Below, piece after piece: positions 15,801-24,235 of a stretch of DNA of 53,632 nt. Each line of letters starts with the position of its first letter. Positions within the stretch are counted from its first letter, which is position 1. A program made the position numbers and the translations under genes. The DNA comes from Candidatus Daviesbacteria bacterium RIFCSPHIGHO2_02_FULL_36_13 (GTDB lineage: Bacteria > Patescibacteriota > Microgenomatia > Daviesbacterales > UBA10151): positions 1-53,632 of the forward strand of contig MFCV01000039.1 of NCBI GenBank assembly GCA_001777015.1. The letters are read 5' to 3'. A model generated the notes under the pieces. That model had not been told where the DNA came from and ran no database searches. It was given only the letters and a program-made list of their open reading frames with translations.

Positions 15801-18800
15801 CACGAACAGTTCATCTGTCACCTTTGATAAAACTGTTCCTACTATCCCTGGTATGCCTTCCACTACAACACCTACTAATTCTTCACCTCAGAATTGGAGT
15901 TGGACAGCGTCCTCGGATGTTTTATCAGGTTTTTATCTATATAACTGGAGAGCTGTTCAGGGTGTGACAGAAGTTACTGGTACTAGTAATATCAACTCTG
16001 CCCTCAGTTCCTTAGTAGAAGGTATTTGGAATTTCTTTGTTAAAGCTATAGATAATGCCGGTAATGAAAGTGCGGAGTCAAGTGTTGGGACTGTAACTGT
16101 TGATCAAACTCAACCTGATACTTTTTTAACAGCTTATTCTCCAGATCCTTCCAAAGATAACACTCCTACCTATACAGGAACAGCTACGGATGAAGCCACT
16201 AATATTACTGGAGTTGAGTACAGAGTTGATGGAGGTTCCTGGACTGCTGCTTCTGCCACCGATGGATTATTTGATTCCACCTCAGAAAATTTTACCTTTA
16301 CAATCTCTACTTTATCAGATGATACTCATATAATTGAAATTAGAGCTACAGATGAGGCTGTAAATGTAGAAACTTCCTTTGCATCTGATACTTTGCTGGT
16401 TGATACTACAGTTCCAGATGCTCCAACGATTACTCTTTTAGACCCAATATATATTGGCAATCAAGAAGCAGTAACAATTACAGGTACAGGTGAAGCAGAT
16501 GCTACCTTTACCTATACTATTACAGATACTGATTTAAATGTTGTTTCAGGTAATGGTGTAGTTGGTGGAGATGAATCAATCACTATAAATGCTATCGATG
16601 TCTCTACATTAGTTGATGGAGAATTAACAGCTTCAGTAACTTTAACAGATGCTGCAGGAAATAGTGGTTCAGCTGGTACGGCTATCGCTACTAAAGATAC
16701 AGTTGCACCCGATCTTCCAGGGGTTCCTACTGTTGGAGGAGATAATTTAGTTAACTATGACGAATGGAATGATGGCAGCATTATTGTAGAGGGAACTGCA
16801 GATGCTGGTTCTTTAGTAACTGTTAATATTGAAGATGATTGTGGAAGCAGTACGAGTGGATCTGAACAATTATTAGGTGGTGCAACAGACTATTCAATTA
16901 CAACAAGCGCTGATCTTTGTGATGGGCCATATTATGTGTCAGTAACAGCCACTGATGCCGCAGGAAATATAAGTAGTACACAAGATGGAGCAAGCGTTAC
17001 ACAGGATACGGAAGCTCCAACTTTAAGTCCAGTTTCTATAGCTTCATCTAATTCAAATAGCTCTTTTGCTAGAGTTGGGCATACTGTTACTGTAAGTTTT
17101 ACATCTGATGAAACAATTCAGGATCCCATTGTTACTATTGCTGAACAAAGTGCAACTTTAAATCTACAAATTGGTACTGAATGGAGCGTTTATTACACAA
17201 TGACTGCAAATGAAACAGCAGGTAATGTGCCTTTTACGATTGACTTTAGTGATTTGGCTGGTAATCCTGGAGAACAAGTGAGCGCAGCAGATAATTCACC
17301 AGTTATTTTTGATAAAACAGCTCCTGAAATTACTGAAGTAACATTAAAATATGCAGGTACTTCAAATGATGCTCTTGTTGTACAAAATGAAGATGTACTA
17401 ACATTGACTGCAACTGTGACTGATGATGCTAACCAGGTAGAAATGATGCCTGAGGATATTAGTGCAGACTTTACTGGTTTGGGTGGAACTATCGGTGTTA
17501 ATAACCCAACAAGTTATATAGATGGAGTTGCAACTTGGGATGATATAGAAGTTTCAGGAACTATTGATGAGGATATAACTGTGACAGTTGATGCAAATGA
17601 TCCAGCATCTAATCCTGCTAATCAGGGCTCTATAATAACTGATGCCAATAACAGTACTCCTGTTGGGGTAACAGATTCTGTTACAGTTGTTGAAGATACA
17701 GATTTGGATATTCCTACTTCAGATCTTTTAGAGAATGATACTGATGCTGGGGAAGATAGCTTAACTATAACTGCTGTTTTTAATGCTGTTCATGGAACTG
17801 TTTCTCTTTCTGGAAGCACTATAACATTTACCCCTGAGGCAGGTTATATTGATAATGAAGCAAGTTTTACTTATACAGTTTCTGACGGATTTTTATCAGC
17901 AACAGGTACTGTTAACGTAACAGTTAACCCACCAGTTGCAGAAGATGAGGTTTTACTGGAACCTGAAACAGAAGTTGATAGCTCTCATCCAAATATTGTA
18001 GTTGGAGAAACAGATGAAGATTCGACTATAACTATTCCAGCAGGGGTTAATAATGCCACAATTGATTTAAGTAATTTGATAGAAACCTCAGGAGGTAATG
18101 ATGAGGTAACATTAGATAATTCTATTACTCTAGAATCAGATACTTCTGTTGGAGAGGTCAGTATTGAGATTCCAGCTGGAATAACTATTTCCGGTCCATC
18201 CAGCACTTGGGATGGAGTAGTTAATGCCCCACAAATTCAAGCTAATAGTAGTGTAGCTATTGGTAGCTTGTCTGGATCTACCTCAACTCAAATACTTTCT
18301 GTAATTGAGGTTGGGTTTGGAGATATTCTCCTGACTTTTGATAAAGCTGTAAAGATTGTTATTGAGGGTGGAAATCAGGTTCCTGTAGGGTATTCAAGAG
18401 CAGGGATTTTTACTGAAATAACTAATACTTGTATAGATAATTCTCAAGCTGGTAATGATGCTAATTTAGCTGCTGGAGCTGAATGTAAAATTTATGTTGG
18501 GGGAGATGCTGTTATCTGGACAAAGCATTTTACAAAATTTGTCACTTTTAGTAAAACTGATGGAGCATCTGTTCCGCAGCCTGGTGCACCTACCTACAAT
18601 TCAACCCCTCCAGTATGTAATGATAGTAAACCAGGCGGAGCGCCAAGTTTTGTATCAGCTCAAGCTGGAACAAATTCTGTAACATTGACCTGGACAGGAG
18701 CACCTGATCCTGTAACTTATTACCTGATAACTTATGGAACAACAACTGGTGCCCAAACTTATGGCAATCCAAATGTTGGAGGAAAAGGTTCAACATCCTA

Positions 18801-19113
18801 TACAGTTGGTAATCTTTCAGGAGGACAAACATATTACTTTAGGATAAGAGCTGGAAATGGTTGTGCCCCAGGCAGTTATTCAGGTGAAATTTCAGCTACT
18901 CCTGGTGGAGGAACAGTGTCTGGCACAGCACCAGGATTTGCTGAAGGAGTATTAGGTGCTAAAGCACAAGCAACAAATGATGGAGTTATACAGGAAGTTT
19001 CAGGGGAACAAACAATCACTATACCTGGTGTTTCTTCTGAGGTACAACAAACTCCTAAGCTTGGATTTTTTGGAGCGATCTGGAAATTTATCCTCTCCCT
19101 TTTTGGTAGATGA
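12898..19113 (+). CDS. Giant secreted repeat protein (Ig-like, cadherin-like, FN3), 2071 aa
   Basis: GTG start at 12898 gives RVFRKFISSLLITTLLFFQG and a signal peptide ending at VHA. Residues ~40-480 hold diverged repeats with the cores VTPANIEVGDVFTATINGL, LTPSNIEVGDIFTV and FTPANVTAGETFRAIING. Then follow several bacterial Ig-like modules (TPTFSGTAE, TPTYTGTATDEA), a cadherin/VCBS-like unit (DLLENDTDAGEDSLTITAV, about 1610-1680) and one fibronectin type III domain (about 1930-2015, ending SATPGG). The C-terminus is a hydrophobic helix ending FILSLFGR, possibly a membrane anchor or sorting tail. Thr/Ser/Ala/Asn-rich with almost no Lys in the body. Likely cell-surface adhesin or S-layer-like; ligand unknown. 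Confidence 0.85.
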   Translation: MRVFRKFISSLLITTLLFFQGLIYPIIPFVTPVHAAIIGTFSANETVANATTGAAIQTFTNASITPNDPAGANTQTNVTAETQANVSEVKATRILTVGVLPANADTITIGSCAVTFTTTASSTADDTDCAGGAIIDTNLDAGDTNRTIDEIAATLRSLSNVADAAHGNLTVGGSGTTASFTTTNTENSASDITFTDGTGGDITATTTTTGVIPVAQVSTVTPANIEVGDVFTATINGLAVNFTATAGTVVNVTDGLTTAINASAQASNVTAVDNTTEVQITSDSAGTSFTITSGTTNYAGVKQVDDLTPSNIEVGDIFTVTDVSTDPVNVTATSTSAMTLVNSLVTAVNGATGVTVASNSANKLRLTANVAGTGFTVIPSTTNRVAVAQVVTFTPANVTAGETFRAIINGTNYDYLADSGNTVDTVVSALALLMDANAAADCTEDNNTKVTCTASAAGTAFTDDVPNAATVFDITAPAAPSIPNLDDASDSGTSNSDNITSDTTPTFSGTAESSSTVKLYDSDGTTEIGSGTATGGDYSITTSALSDGVHSITAKTTDTENNTSAASSALDVTINTSAPSAVVTYSINSAVKDTDTLVITATFSEDIVNTPKIAITGSDTLAATDMTFSSATVFTYSHNVGTGNGTATVALSVGEDAAGNVVTSAPTTGATFTVDNSVPTISSITTKDTSGDGRVETATIVFNEAVDDSTFSADDFTIAGAAVTSFNFGTADDDSFDVIVNGGVAGTEAKQVTYTQGTGADLADNLLANVANGDESETDGASPVLLSARTFSTTQIDLTFSEDLDGASLAMSDFTVSGYTLTGGVSEPSAGVARLTVSSAFATNATPAVSVVGTVPDLASNNAITVSNVIPTDGVAPVLSPVSIASDNTISALFGKIGATVILTFTASETINAPTVTITGSSVTPTNPSGNNWIAAYELTIANSEEVVPFNISFSDTSANSGTPVTATTNSSSVTFDKTVPTIPGMPSTTTPTNSSPQNWSWTASSDVLSGFYLYNWRAVQGVTEVTGTSNINSALSSLVEGIWNFFVKAIDNAGNESAESSVGTVTVDQTQPDTFLTAYSPDPSKDNTPTYTGTATDEATNITGVEYRVDGGSWTAASATDGLFDSTSENFTFTISTLSDDTHIIEIRATDEAVNVETSFASDTLLVDTTVPDAPTITLLDPIYIGNQEAVTITGTGEADATFTYTITDTDLNVVSGNGVVGGDESITINAIDVSTLVDGELTASVTLTDAAGNSGSAGTAIATKDTVAPDLPGVPTVGGDNLVNYDEWNDGSIIVEGTADAGSLVTVNIEDDCGSSTSGSEQLLGGATDYSITTSADLCDGPYYVSVTATDAAGNISSTQDGASVTQDTEAPTLSPVSIASSNSNSSFARVGHTVTVSFTSDETIQDPIVTIAEQSATLNLQIGTEWSVYYTMTANETAGNVPFTIDFSDLAGNPGEQVSAADNSPVIFDKTAPEITEVTLKYAGTSNDALVVQNEDVLTLTATVTDDANQVEMMPEDISADFTGLGGTIGVNNPTSYIDGVATWDDIEVSGTIDEDITVTVDANDPASNPANQGSIITDANNSTPVGVTDSVTVVEDTDLDIPTSDLLENDTDAGEDSLTITAVFNAVHGTVSLSGSTITFTPEAGYIDNEASFTYTVSDGFLSATGTVNVTVNPPVAEDEVLLEPETEVDSSHPNIVVGETDEDSTITIPAGVNNATIDLSNLIETSGGNDEVTLDNSITLESDTSVGEVSIEIPAGITISGPSSTWDGVVNAPQIQANSSVAIGSLSGSTSTQILSVIEVGFGDILLTFDKAVKIVIEGGNQVPVGYSRAGIFTEITNTCIDNSQAGNDANLAAGAECKIYVGGDAVIWTKHFTKFVTFSKTDGASVPQPGAPTYNSTPPVCNDSKPGGAPSFVSAQAGTNSVTLTWTGAPDPVTYYLITYGTTTGAQTYGNPNVGGKGSTSYTVGNLSGGQTYYFRIRAGNGCAPGSYSGEISATPGGGTVSGTAPGFAEGVLGAKAQATNDGVIQEVSGEQTITIPGVSSEVQQTPKLGFFGAIWKFILSLFGR

Positions 19114-19126
19114 ATTTTATTTCTTC

Positions 19127-19180
19127 TTGACCCATTCGATTGCACTCAGGGTCAATAGTGAGTTAAATCGAACTATTGAC
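19127..19180 (+). promoter_or_regulatory. Competing inverted repeats upstream of glyA
   Basis: TTGACCC (19127-19133) pairs with GGGTCAA (19149-19155). Part of that arm also belongs to GTCAATAGT (19151-19159), which pairs perfectly with ACTATTGAC (19172-19180) across 12 nt. The shared middle arm means the two hairpins exclude each other. The last arm overlaps the glyA -35 box. Could be an end-of-transcript switch after the surface-protein gene or a DNA operator; it does not resemble glycine or THF riboswitches. Confidence 0.5.
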
Positions 19181-19203
19181 AGAAAAGGGTAGTTCCATAT
19201 AGC
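19176..19203 (+). promoter_or_regulatory. glyA promoter
   Basis: TTGACA (19176-19181), 16-nt spacer, TATAGC (19198-19203). A second box TATAGG (19205-19210) lies 7 nt before the ATG at 19218 but is too far from the -35. No Shine-Dalgarno sequence. Confidence 0.5.
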
Positions 19204-19217
19204 ATATAGGCCTAAAG

Positions 19218-20549
19218 ATGGCATCACACGTTGCAGGAGCAAAAAAAGTTTTTGATTTAATAAGAGAAGAAGAAAAAAGACAGAAAGAAGTTTTGGAAAT
19301 GATCCCTTCTGAAAATTACGCGTCTGCGAATGTGATGAGGGCTACGGGATCTGTTTTGACTAATAAATATTCAGAAGGTTATCCTCACAAAAGATATTAT
19401 CAGGGTAACTCTGTTGCTGATAAGGTAGAAGATTATGCTCAGGAGTTAGTTAAAAAATTATTTGATGTTCCTCATGTTAATGTCCAACCTTATTCTGGTT
19501 CTCCTGCAAATGCAGCTGTCTATTTAGCCTTAATGGAACCTTTTAAGGATAAGGTAATGGGGTTAACTTTATCTTTTGGAGGACATCTAACTCATGGTTC
19601 ACCAGTCTCTTTTTCTGGAAAATATTTTCCAGTTGTTTCCTATCCTGTAGGAGAAGATGGATATTTAGATTATGACGCTATTGAAAAAATGGCTGTTAAA
19701 GAAAAACCAAAATTAATTATTTGTGGATTTACAGCTTATTCCAGAATTATAGATTTCAAAAGATTTGGGGAAATTGCTGATAAAGCAGGAGCATATCTTT
19801 TAGCAGATATCTCACACATCACAGGCCTTGTGGTAGCAGGTGTTCATCCATCGCCAGTTCCTTATGTACATATTATTATGACAACAACTCACAAAACTTT
19901 AAGAGGACCAAGAGGAGCAATGTTAATGGTGACTGAAAAAGGTATCAAAAAAGACCCTGAGTTAGCTGAAAAAATAGATAAAGCTGTTTTTCCAGGTCTT
20001 CAGGGTGGACCGCATGATAATACAACTGCAGCAATAGCTGTGGCTTTAGAGGAGGCTTCAACTCCAGCATTTAAAAAATATGGGGCTCAAATTGTTAAAA
20101 ATTCAAAAGCACTTGCAAAACAATTAATAAAAAATGGTTTTGATTTAGTATCAGGAGGAACTGATAATCATCTAATATTAATTGATCTTCAAAATAAAAA
20201 TGTAAATGGGGCAGCAGCTGCATTGGCTTTAGAAGTAGCAGGAATAGTTACAAATAAAAATGCAGTGCCCAAAGATCCAATGCCACCTTTTTATCCTTCA
20301 GGTATTCGTCTTGGTACACCAGCTCTTACCACCAGGGGAATGAAAGAAAAAGATATGGTTAAAGTTGCAAATTGGATAAAGGAAGTAGTTTTGGAAGTAA
20401 GTGGGCAACAAATGCCAAGGGACAAAGAACAAAGGTCAGAGTTTTGGAAAAAGTTTAGAAAAGAAGTTGTTAAAAATAAAAAACTGCTTGCTATCGCAAA
20501 GGAAATTAAAGTCTTTGCTGGAAAATTCCCCGTGCCTGGTATACAATAA
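19218..20549 (+). CDS. glyA: Serine hydroxymethyltransferase
   Basis: 443 aa. PLP enzyme making glycine and 5,10-methylene-THF from serine. Key segments: MIPSENYAS, GYPHKRYYQG, NVQPYSGSPANAAVY, ISHITGLVVAG, the PLP-lysine motif TTTHKTLRGPRG (about residues 227-238), FPGLQGGPHDN, and the C-terminal IRLGTPALTTRGM. Complete and conserved. Supplies glycine to PurD and one-carbon units to ThyA, FolD, PurN and PurH. FolD begins 3 nt after the stop. Confidence 0.97.
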   Translation: MASHVAGAKKVFDLIREEEKRQKEVLEMIPSENYASANVMRATGSVLTNKYSEGYPHKRYYQGNSVADKVEDYAQELVKKLFDVPHVNVQPYSGSPANAAVYLALMEPFKDKVMGLTLSFGGHLTHGSPVSFSGKYFPVVSYPVGEDGYLDYDAIEKMAVKEKPKLIICGFTAYSRIIDFKRFGEIADKAGAYLLADISHITGLVVAGVHPSPVPYVHIIMTTTHKTLRGPRGAMLMVTEKGIKKDPELAEKIDKAVFPGLQGGPHDNTTAAIAVALEEASTPAFKKYGAQIVKNSKALAKQLIKNGFDLVSGGTDNHLILIDLQNKNVNGAAAALALEVAGIVTNKNAVPKDPMPPFYPSGIRLGTPALTTRGMKEKDMVKVANWIKEVVLEVSGQQMPRDKEQRSEFWKKFRKEVVKNKKLLAIAKEIKVFAGKFPVPGIQ

Positions 20550-20552
20550 GTT

Positions 20553-21395
20553 ATGGCCAAAGTTTCTGGTAAAGAAGTTGCAGAAGCAATTCTTTCTAAA
20601 TTAGAAAAAGAAATCAAAGAAAAAAACTTAAAACCTGGTTTAGCCATTATCCTTGCTGGTAATGATCCTTCTTCCAGGATTTATGTTAGAAATAAAATTA
20701 AGGCTGCTGATAGGGTTGGTGTTAAAGCTAACCTTTATGAATTTAAAGAAGAGGAATTAGATAAGTGCATAGAGCTTCTAAAGGGGTTAAATAAGGATTC
20801 AAATGTCCATGGTGTTATCATTCAGCATCCAGTTTATACCTCCTGGAATTATGATGAATTATTAAGCCACCTTGATCCTCAAAAAGATGTAGATGGATTC
20901 TTGGAGAACTCTCCTTATAGTGGAGCTACAGCTATAGCTGTCTGGGAGATGCTGACAGCCTTTTCTTTTCTTGAAGGATTTAAAACAACAGAAAGTTTTC
21001 TGAAGGAGAAAAAAATTGCAGTTTTAGGAAGAGGAAGAGCAGCTGGCGGTCCCATAATTAAACTTCTAGAGGAAAAAGGATTTTATCCGGAGGTTATTGT
21101 GAGAGATACAGAAAATCCTGCTTTAAAAATTAAAAAGGCAGACATTGTAATTGGAGCAACAGGTGCTAAAAATATTCTTAATAAATCAAACATAAAAAAA
21201 GGGGCATATGTGGTAGGGGTTGGGTTAGGTAAGGAAATTATTGAAGGAAAGGAAAGGATATATGGGGATATTAATGAGGAGGAAGTTTCAAAAATAGCTA
21301 AATTTTATAATCCTAACCTTGGAGGCATAGGGCCTTTAACAATTGTTTCATTGCTTGAAAATGTGTTAAAATCAGCACAGAAAGCGAGTGAATAA
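20553..21395 (+). CDS. folD: Methylenetetrahydrofolate dehydrogenase/cyclohydrolase
   Basis: 280 aa. Interconverts 5,10-methylene-THF and 10-formyl-THF, the donor used by PurN and PurH. The catalytic lysine is in YVRNKIKAADRVG (about residues 50-62), the substrate residues in HGVIIQHPVY and KDVDGFLENS, and the NAD(P) site in AVLGRGRAAGGPIIKLL. It departs from the usual GRSxIVGxP: the serine is replaced by glycine. It is also unusual in having IIQHPVY where VQLPLP is common. The C-terminal GGIGPLTIVSLLEN matches the family. Cofactor preference cannot be judged. Confidence 0.93.
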   Translation: MAKVSGKEVAEAILSKLEKEIKEKNLKPGLAIILAGNDPSSRIYVRNKIKAADRVGVKANLYEFKEEELDKCIELLKGLNKDSNVHGVIIQHPVYTSWNYDELLSHLDPQKDVDGFLENSPYSGATAIAVWEMLTAFSFLEGFKTTESFLKEKKIAVLGRGRAAGGPIIKLLEEKGFYPEVIVRDTENPALKIKKADIVIGATGAKNILNKSNIKKGAYVVGVGLGKEIIEGKERIYGDINEEEVSKIAKFYNPNLGGIGPLTIVSLLENVLKSAQKASE

Positions 21396-21397
21396 AT

Positions 21398-21670
21398 ATG
21401 GGTTTCATGGACAATTTAAAACAGCTTGGTGATCTTAAAAAAATGAGAGATCAGGCAATGGAAGTTCAAAAAAAGCTGGGTGGAATTAAAATTACTGTTG
21501 AACACAGAGGAGTGACTGTTGTTATGACTGGAGATCAAAAAGTTGTTTCAATTTCAGGTGAAATGGAGCCTGAAAAAGTAACAGAGGCAGTTAATGAAGC
21601 CTTAAAACAATCTCAAAAAGTAGCTGCAGATGAAATGAAATCCCTCATGGGCGGTATGCCCGGTATGTAG
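21398..21670 (+). CDS. ybaB: YbaB/EbfC nucleoid-associated protein
   Basis: 90 aa. Small dimeric DNA-binding protein of the YbaB/EbfC family. N-terminal amphipathic helix (LKQLGDLKKMRDQAMEVQKK), a beta core with VTVVMTGDQKVVSISG, a C-terminal helix, and a Met/Gly tail (LMGGMPGM). Lies 2 nt after folD and directly before recR, the usual ybaB-recR pairing. Confidence 0.9.
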   Translation: MGFMDNLKQLGDLKKMRDQAMEVQKKLGGIKITVEHRGVTVVMTGDQKVVSISGEMEPEKVTEAVNEALKQSQKVAADEMKSLMGGMPGM

Positions 21671-21674
21671 TTTA

Positions 21675-21683
21675 TGCTACAAT
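21675..21683 (+). promoter_or_regulatory. Possible recR promoter (extended -10)
   Basis: TGC then TACAAT (21678-21683), 10 nt before the recR ATG. The -35 is not convincing, and recR may also be read through from folD-ybaB. Confidence 0.4.
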
Positions 21684-21693
21684 TGGCCTCATT

Positions 21694-22290
21694 ATGGCAC
21701 AGGTTCCAAAGAGCGTTCAGAGTTTAATTGAGGCATTTGAAAGACTTCCAGGTATTGGTCCAAAAACTGCACAAAGACTGACCTTTTATTTACTGCATGC
21801 TCCAAAAGAAGAAGCCCAGGCTCTTGCGAAAGCTGCCTCAGAGATGAAAGATAAAACAGTTCTTTGTTCAATTTGTTTTAATATTGGAGAAGAGGACCCC
21901 TGCAGTATTTGTGCAGATCAAAATAGAGACAAAGAACTATTGGCAATTGTAGAAGATCCTTTGGATTTATTGGCTTTGGAAAAATCCGGCTTTAAAGGAC
22001 TTTATCATGTTTTACACGGAGTAATCTCCCCCTTAGAAAATATTGGCCCAGATGAAATTCATATAAGAGAGCTTTTGCCTAGACTTAAGGATGGAAGTAT
22101 AAAAGAGATAATTTTAGCTACAAATCCAACAATGGAAGGTGAGGCAACAGCTATGTATATTCAAAGACTAATTTCACCCCTGGGTGTTAAGATAACCAGG
22201 ATTGCCAGAGGCTTACCTGTTGGATCAGATTTAGAGTATGCAGATGAGACAACTTTATCCAGGGCTCTGGAAGGAAGAAAAGAATACTAG
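21694..22290 (+). CDS. recR: Recombination mediator RecR
   Basis: 198 aa, full length. Works with RecF/RecO in loading RecA on gapped DNA. Helix-hairpin-helix RLPGIGPKTAQRLTFYLL at residues ~14-31, zinc finger CSICFNIGEEDPCSIC (about 57-72), then a Toprim domain with VEDPLDLLALEKS and ATNPTMEGEATAMYI, and the C-terminal ARGLPVGSDLEYADE. All parts intact. Confidence 0.97.
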   Translation: MAQVPKSVQSLIEAFERLPGIGPKTAQRLTFYLLHAPKEEAQALAKAASEMKDKTVLCSICFNIGEEDPCSICADQNRDKELLAIVEDPLDLLALEKSGFKGLYHVLHGVISPLENIGPDEIHIRELLPRLKDGSIKEIILATNPTMEGEATAMYIQRLISPLGVKITRIARGLPVGSDLEYADETTLSRALEGRKEY

Positions 22291-22303
22291 TAGAATAATA
22301 CTG

Positions 22304-22735
22304 ATGGCAAATAATGTAATTGGGCAATTTAAAGATGAAATTGAGGAGGCAGTTGGTGAGGTTGCCTCTGATGTTAAAGATTCTGTGGGCGAGGCAATTG
22401 AACAGGGTGCTCAATCTACTGTAGGTACACCTCTTACTCCTCAACAGCTTCAACAGCAGCAGCAAGATAATCAGCAAAAAGAAATAGACAGACAAAAGGA
22501 AATTGCCCGTACCAGAAATTTTCTCCAAAATATTGATGAGGCTCAAAAAAGAGTCAGGATGGAGAATAAACAAAAAGAGGATCAAAGGCTTCAAGCTCAG
22601 CAGCAGGAAGAACAAGATAAAAAGATTGAAAAAGTTCAACTCCAACAAGCATCAAAAACTCCTGGAAAGGCATTAAGAGCAGATATAGCAGAATCTATGC
22701 CAGAACTTCGATCAGGAAGAGGCAAGGGAGGATGA
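22304..22735 (+). CDS. Gln/Glu/Lys-rich coiled-coil protein, function unknown
   Basis: 143 aa from ATG 22304; an upstream in-frame ATG at 22238 is inside recR and is rejected. TAGAAT (22291-22296) lies 7 nt before the ATG. The N-terminal ~45 residues (IGQFKDEIEEAVGEVASDVK) look helical and acidic. Residues ~48-120 are very rich in Gln, Glu, Lys and Arg, with a predicted long coiled coil (QQLQQQQQDNQQKEIDRQKE). The C-terminus is RSGRGKGG. No signal peptide or TM. Not recognised; the 4-nt overlap with cysS says they are co-translated. Confidence 0.7.
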   Translation: MANNVIGQFKDEIEEAVGEVASDVKDSVGEAIEQGAQSTVGTPLTPQQLQQQQQDNQQKEIDRQKEIARTRNFLQNIDEAQKRVRMENKQKEDQRLQAQQQEEQDKKIEKVQLQQASKTPGKALRADIAESMPELRSGRGKGG

Positions 22736-24093
22736 AACTTTACAATTTTCTGCATAGAAAAGTTGAGGAATTTATACCCTTAAAATCTCCTGTTGGAATG
22801 TATAGTTGTGGTCCAACTACTTATGATTTTGTTCATATTGGTAACCTTCGAACTTTTATTTTTGAAGATGTTTTACAAAGAGTTTTAGAGGCTAATGGGT
22901 TGGAGGTAAAAAGGGTTATGAATATAACGGATATTGATGACAAGATTATAAAAGGGGCTAAGGATGCAGGTTTACCAATAGAGGAGTTTTCCAAGCCTTA
23001 TGAGAAAGTTTTTATGGAGGATTTAAGTAAGCTAAATATCAAATATGCCAATGTCTATCCTAAAGCTACAGAACATATAGGCCATATGATTAAATACATT
23101 GAGGAGTTAATCAAGAAAGGGTTAGCTTATGCGCGGGAAGGTTCAGTTTATTTTGATATTTCTGAGTCTCCTGGTTATGGAAAGCTAACAGGTTTAGAAA
23201 ATATCAGTCTTAAAGAGGGAACAAGAATTTCATCTGATGAATATACCAAAGATGATGTTCAAGATTTTGCTCTTTGGAAATCAGTTGAGTCAACTGAGGT
23301 TGGTTATGATTCTCCTTGGGGCAGAGGAAGACCAGGCTGGCATATAGAATGTTCTGTAATGAGCCAGGAATATTTGGGTAATACTTTTGATATACATGCA
23401 GGAGGAGTTGATTTAATTTTTCCTCATCATGAAAATGAAATAGCTCAAGCAGAGGGAAAAACTGGAGAAAAGTTTGTAAACTTCTTTGTGGAGGGGGAAC
23501 ATTTATTAGTAGATGGGGCTAAGATGGCCAAGTCGAAAGGTAATTTTTACAAGCTAAAGGATTTAGAGGAAAAGGGTATAGAGCCCGTGGTCTTTAGATA
23601 CCTTACCTTAACAGCTCATTACAGGGATAAGCTGAATTTTAGCTGGGAATCCTTGCAGGGAGCTCATAATGCTCTAAACAATTTAAGGGAGAAAATTAGA
23701 GGTTGGAATGAAGAGATTGGGTTGTCAGAACAGTCTAATCTAGGGGATAACCTATTCTGGCAGAGGTTCTTTGAGAGCGTTAATAATGACCTAAATCTAC
23801 CACAAGCTGTTGCGGTGCTCTGGGAGATGGTAAATTCAGACACCACAACCCCTGGTAGATCAAAAGTTTTACTAGAGATGGATAAAATTCTAGGTCTTAA
23901 CCTGGATCAGTACCTAGGAAAGACAATTGAAATACCAGAAGGAGTTCAAAAGCTTATAGGTAGACGTGAAGAAGCCAGAAAAACTGGAAACTTTAAGGAA
24001 TCCGATAAATTAAGGCATGAAATTAAAAAGTTAGGATTTGAAATTTTGGATACTGAATCTGGCCCAAAAATTAAAAAGACTAATGCTTCTTAG
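22732..24093 (+). CDS. cysS: Cysteinyl-tRNA synthetase
   Basis: 453 aa class I synthetase. HIGH-type motif FVHIGNLRTF (about residue 35), zinc ligands in MYSCGPTTYDF, HIECSVMSQ and HHENEIAQ, and the KMSKS motif as AKMAKSKGNF (about residue 266). The C-terminal helical domain ends with RREEARKTGNFKESDKLR and GFEILDT, as in the family. The stop overlaps the convergent 51-aa gene by 14 nt. Confidence 0.96.
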   Translation: MKLYNFLHRKVEEFIPLKSPVGMYSCGPTTYDFVHIGNLRTFIFEDVLQRVLEANGLEVKRVMNITDIDDKIIKGAKDAGLPIEEFSKPYEKVFMEDLSKLNIKYANVYPKATEHIGHMIKYIEELIKKGLAYAREGSVYFDISESPGYGKLTGLENISLKEGTRISSDEYTKDDVQDFALWKSVESTEVGYDSPWGRGRPGWHIECSVMSQEYLGNTFDIHAGGVDLIFPHHENEIAQAEGKTGEKFVNFFVEGEHLLVDGAKMAKSKGNFYKLKDLEEKGIEPVVFRYLTLTAHYRDKLNFSWESLQGAHNALNNLREKIRGWNEEIGLSEQSNLGDNLFWQRFFESVNNDLNLPQAVAVLWEMVNSDTTTPGRSKVLLEMDKILGLNLDQYLGKTIEIPEGVQKLIGRREEARKTGNFKESDKLRHEIKKLGFEILDTESGPKIKKTNAS

Positions 24094-24235
24094 AAATTTT
24101 GTGAGTGAAGGATTTCTGTTCATCGGACCTATCTACTCTACCAAAAAGAGCAAGATATCCACTTATTACTACGAGAAGAATTAGAGGAAAAAAATAAGCT
24201 ATATAATCTATAATACCTTTTAGAATATAATCCAT
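24080..24235 (-). CDS. 51-aa single-pass membrane protein
   Basis: Begins MDYILKGIIDYIAY; one strong TM segment (about residues 11-31: FFPLILLVVISGYLALF), then a short charged tail (GRVDRSDEQKSFTHKISKKH). The start ATG shares one base with the TAA of the upstream minus-strand gene (TAATG), the arrangement expected for coupled translation. It fills what would otherwise be a 140-nt gap. Not recognised. The tail is probably cytosolic because it is basic overall. Confidence 0.6.
   Translation of the reverse strand: MDYILKGIIDYIAYFFPLILLVVISGYLALFGRVDRSDEQKSFTHKISKKH

Noticed and set aside
22187-22648. 153-aa Leu-rich open frame antisense to recR and the coiled-coil gene
   Set aside because: Leu/Phe runs are what CAG/CAA/GAA-rich coding DNA gives on the other strand; the plus-strand genes explain the region.
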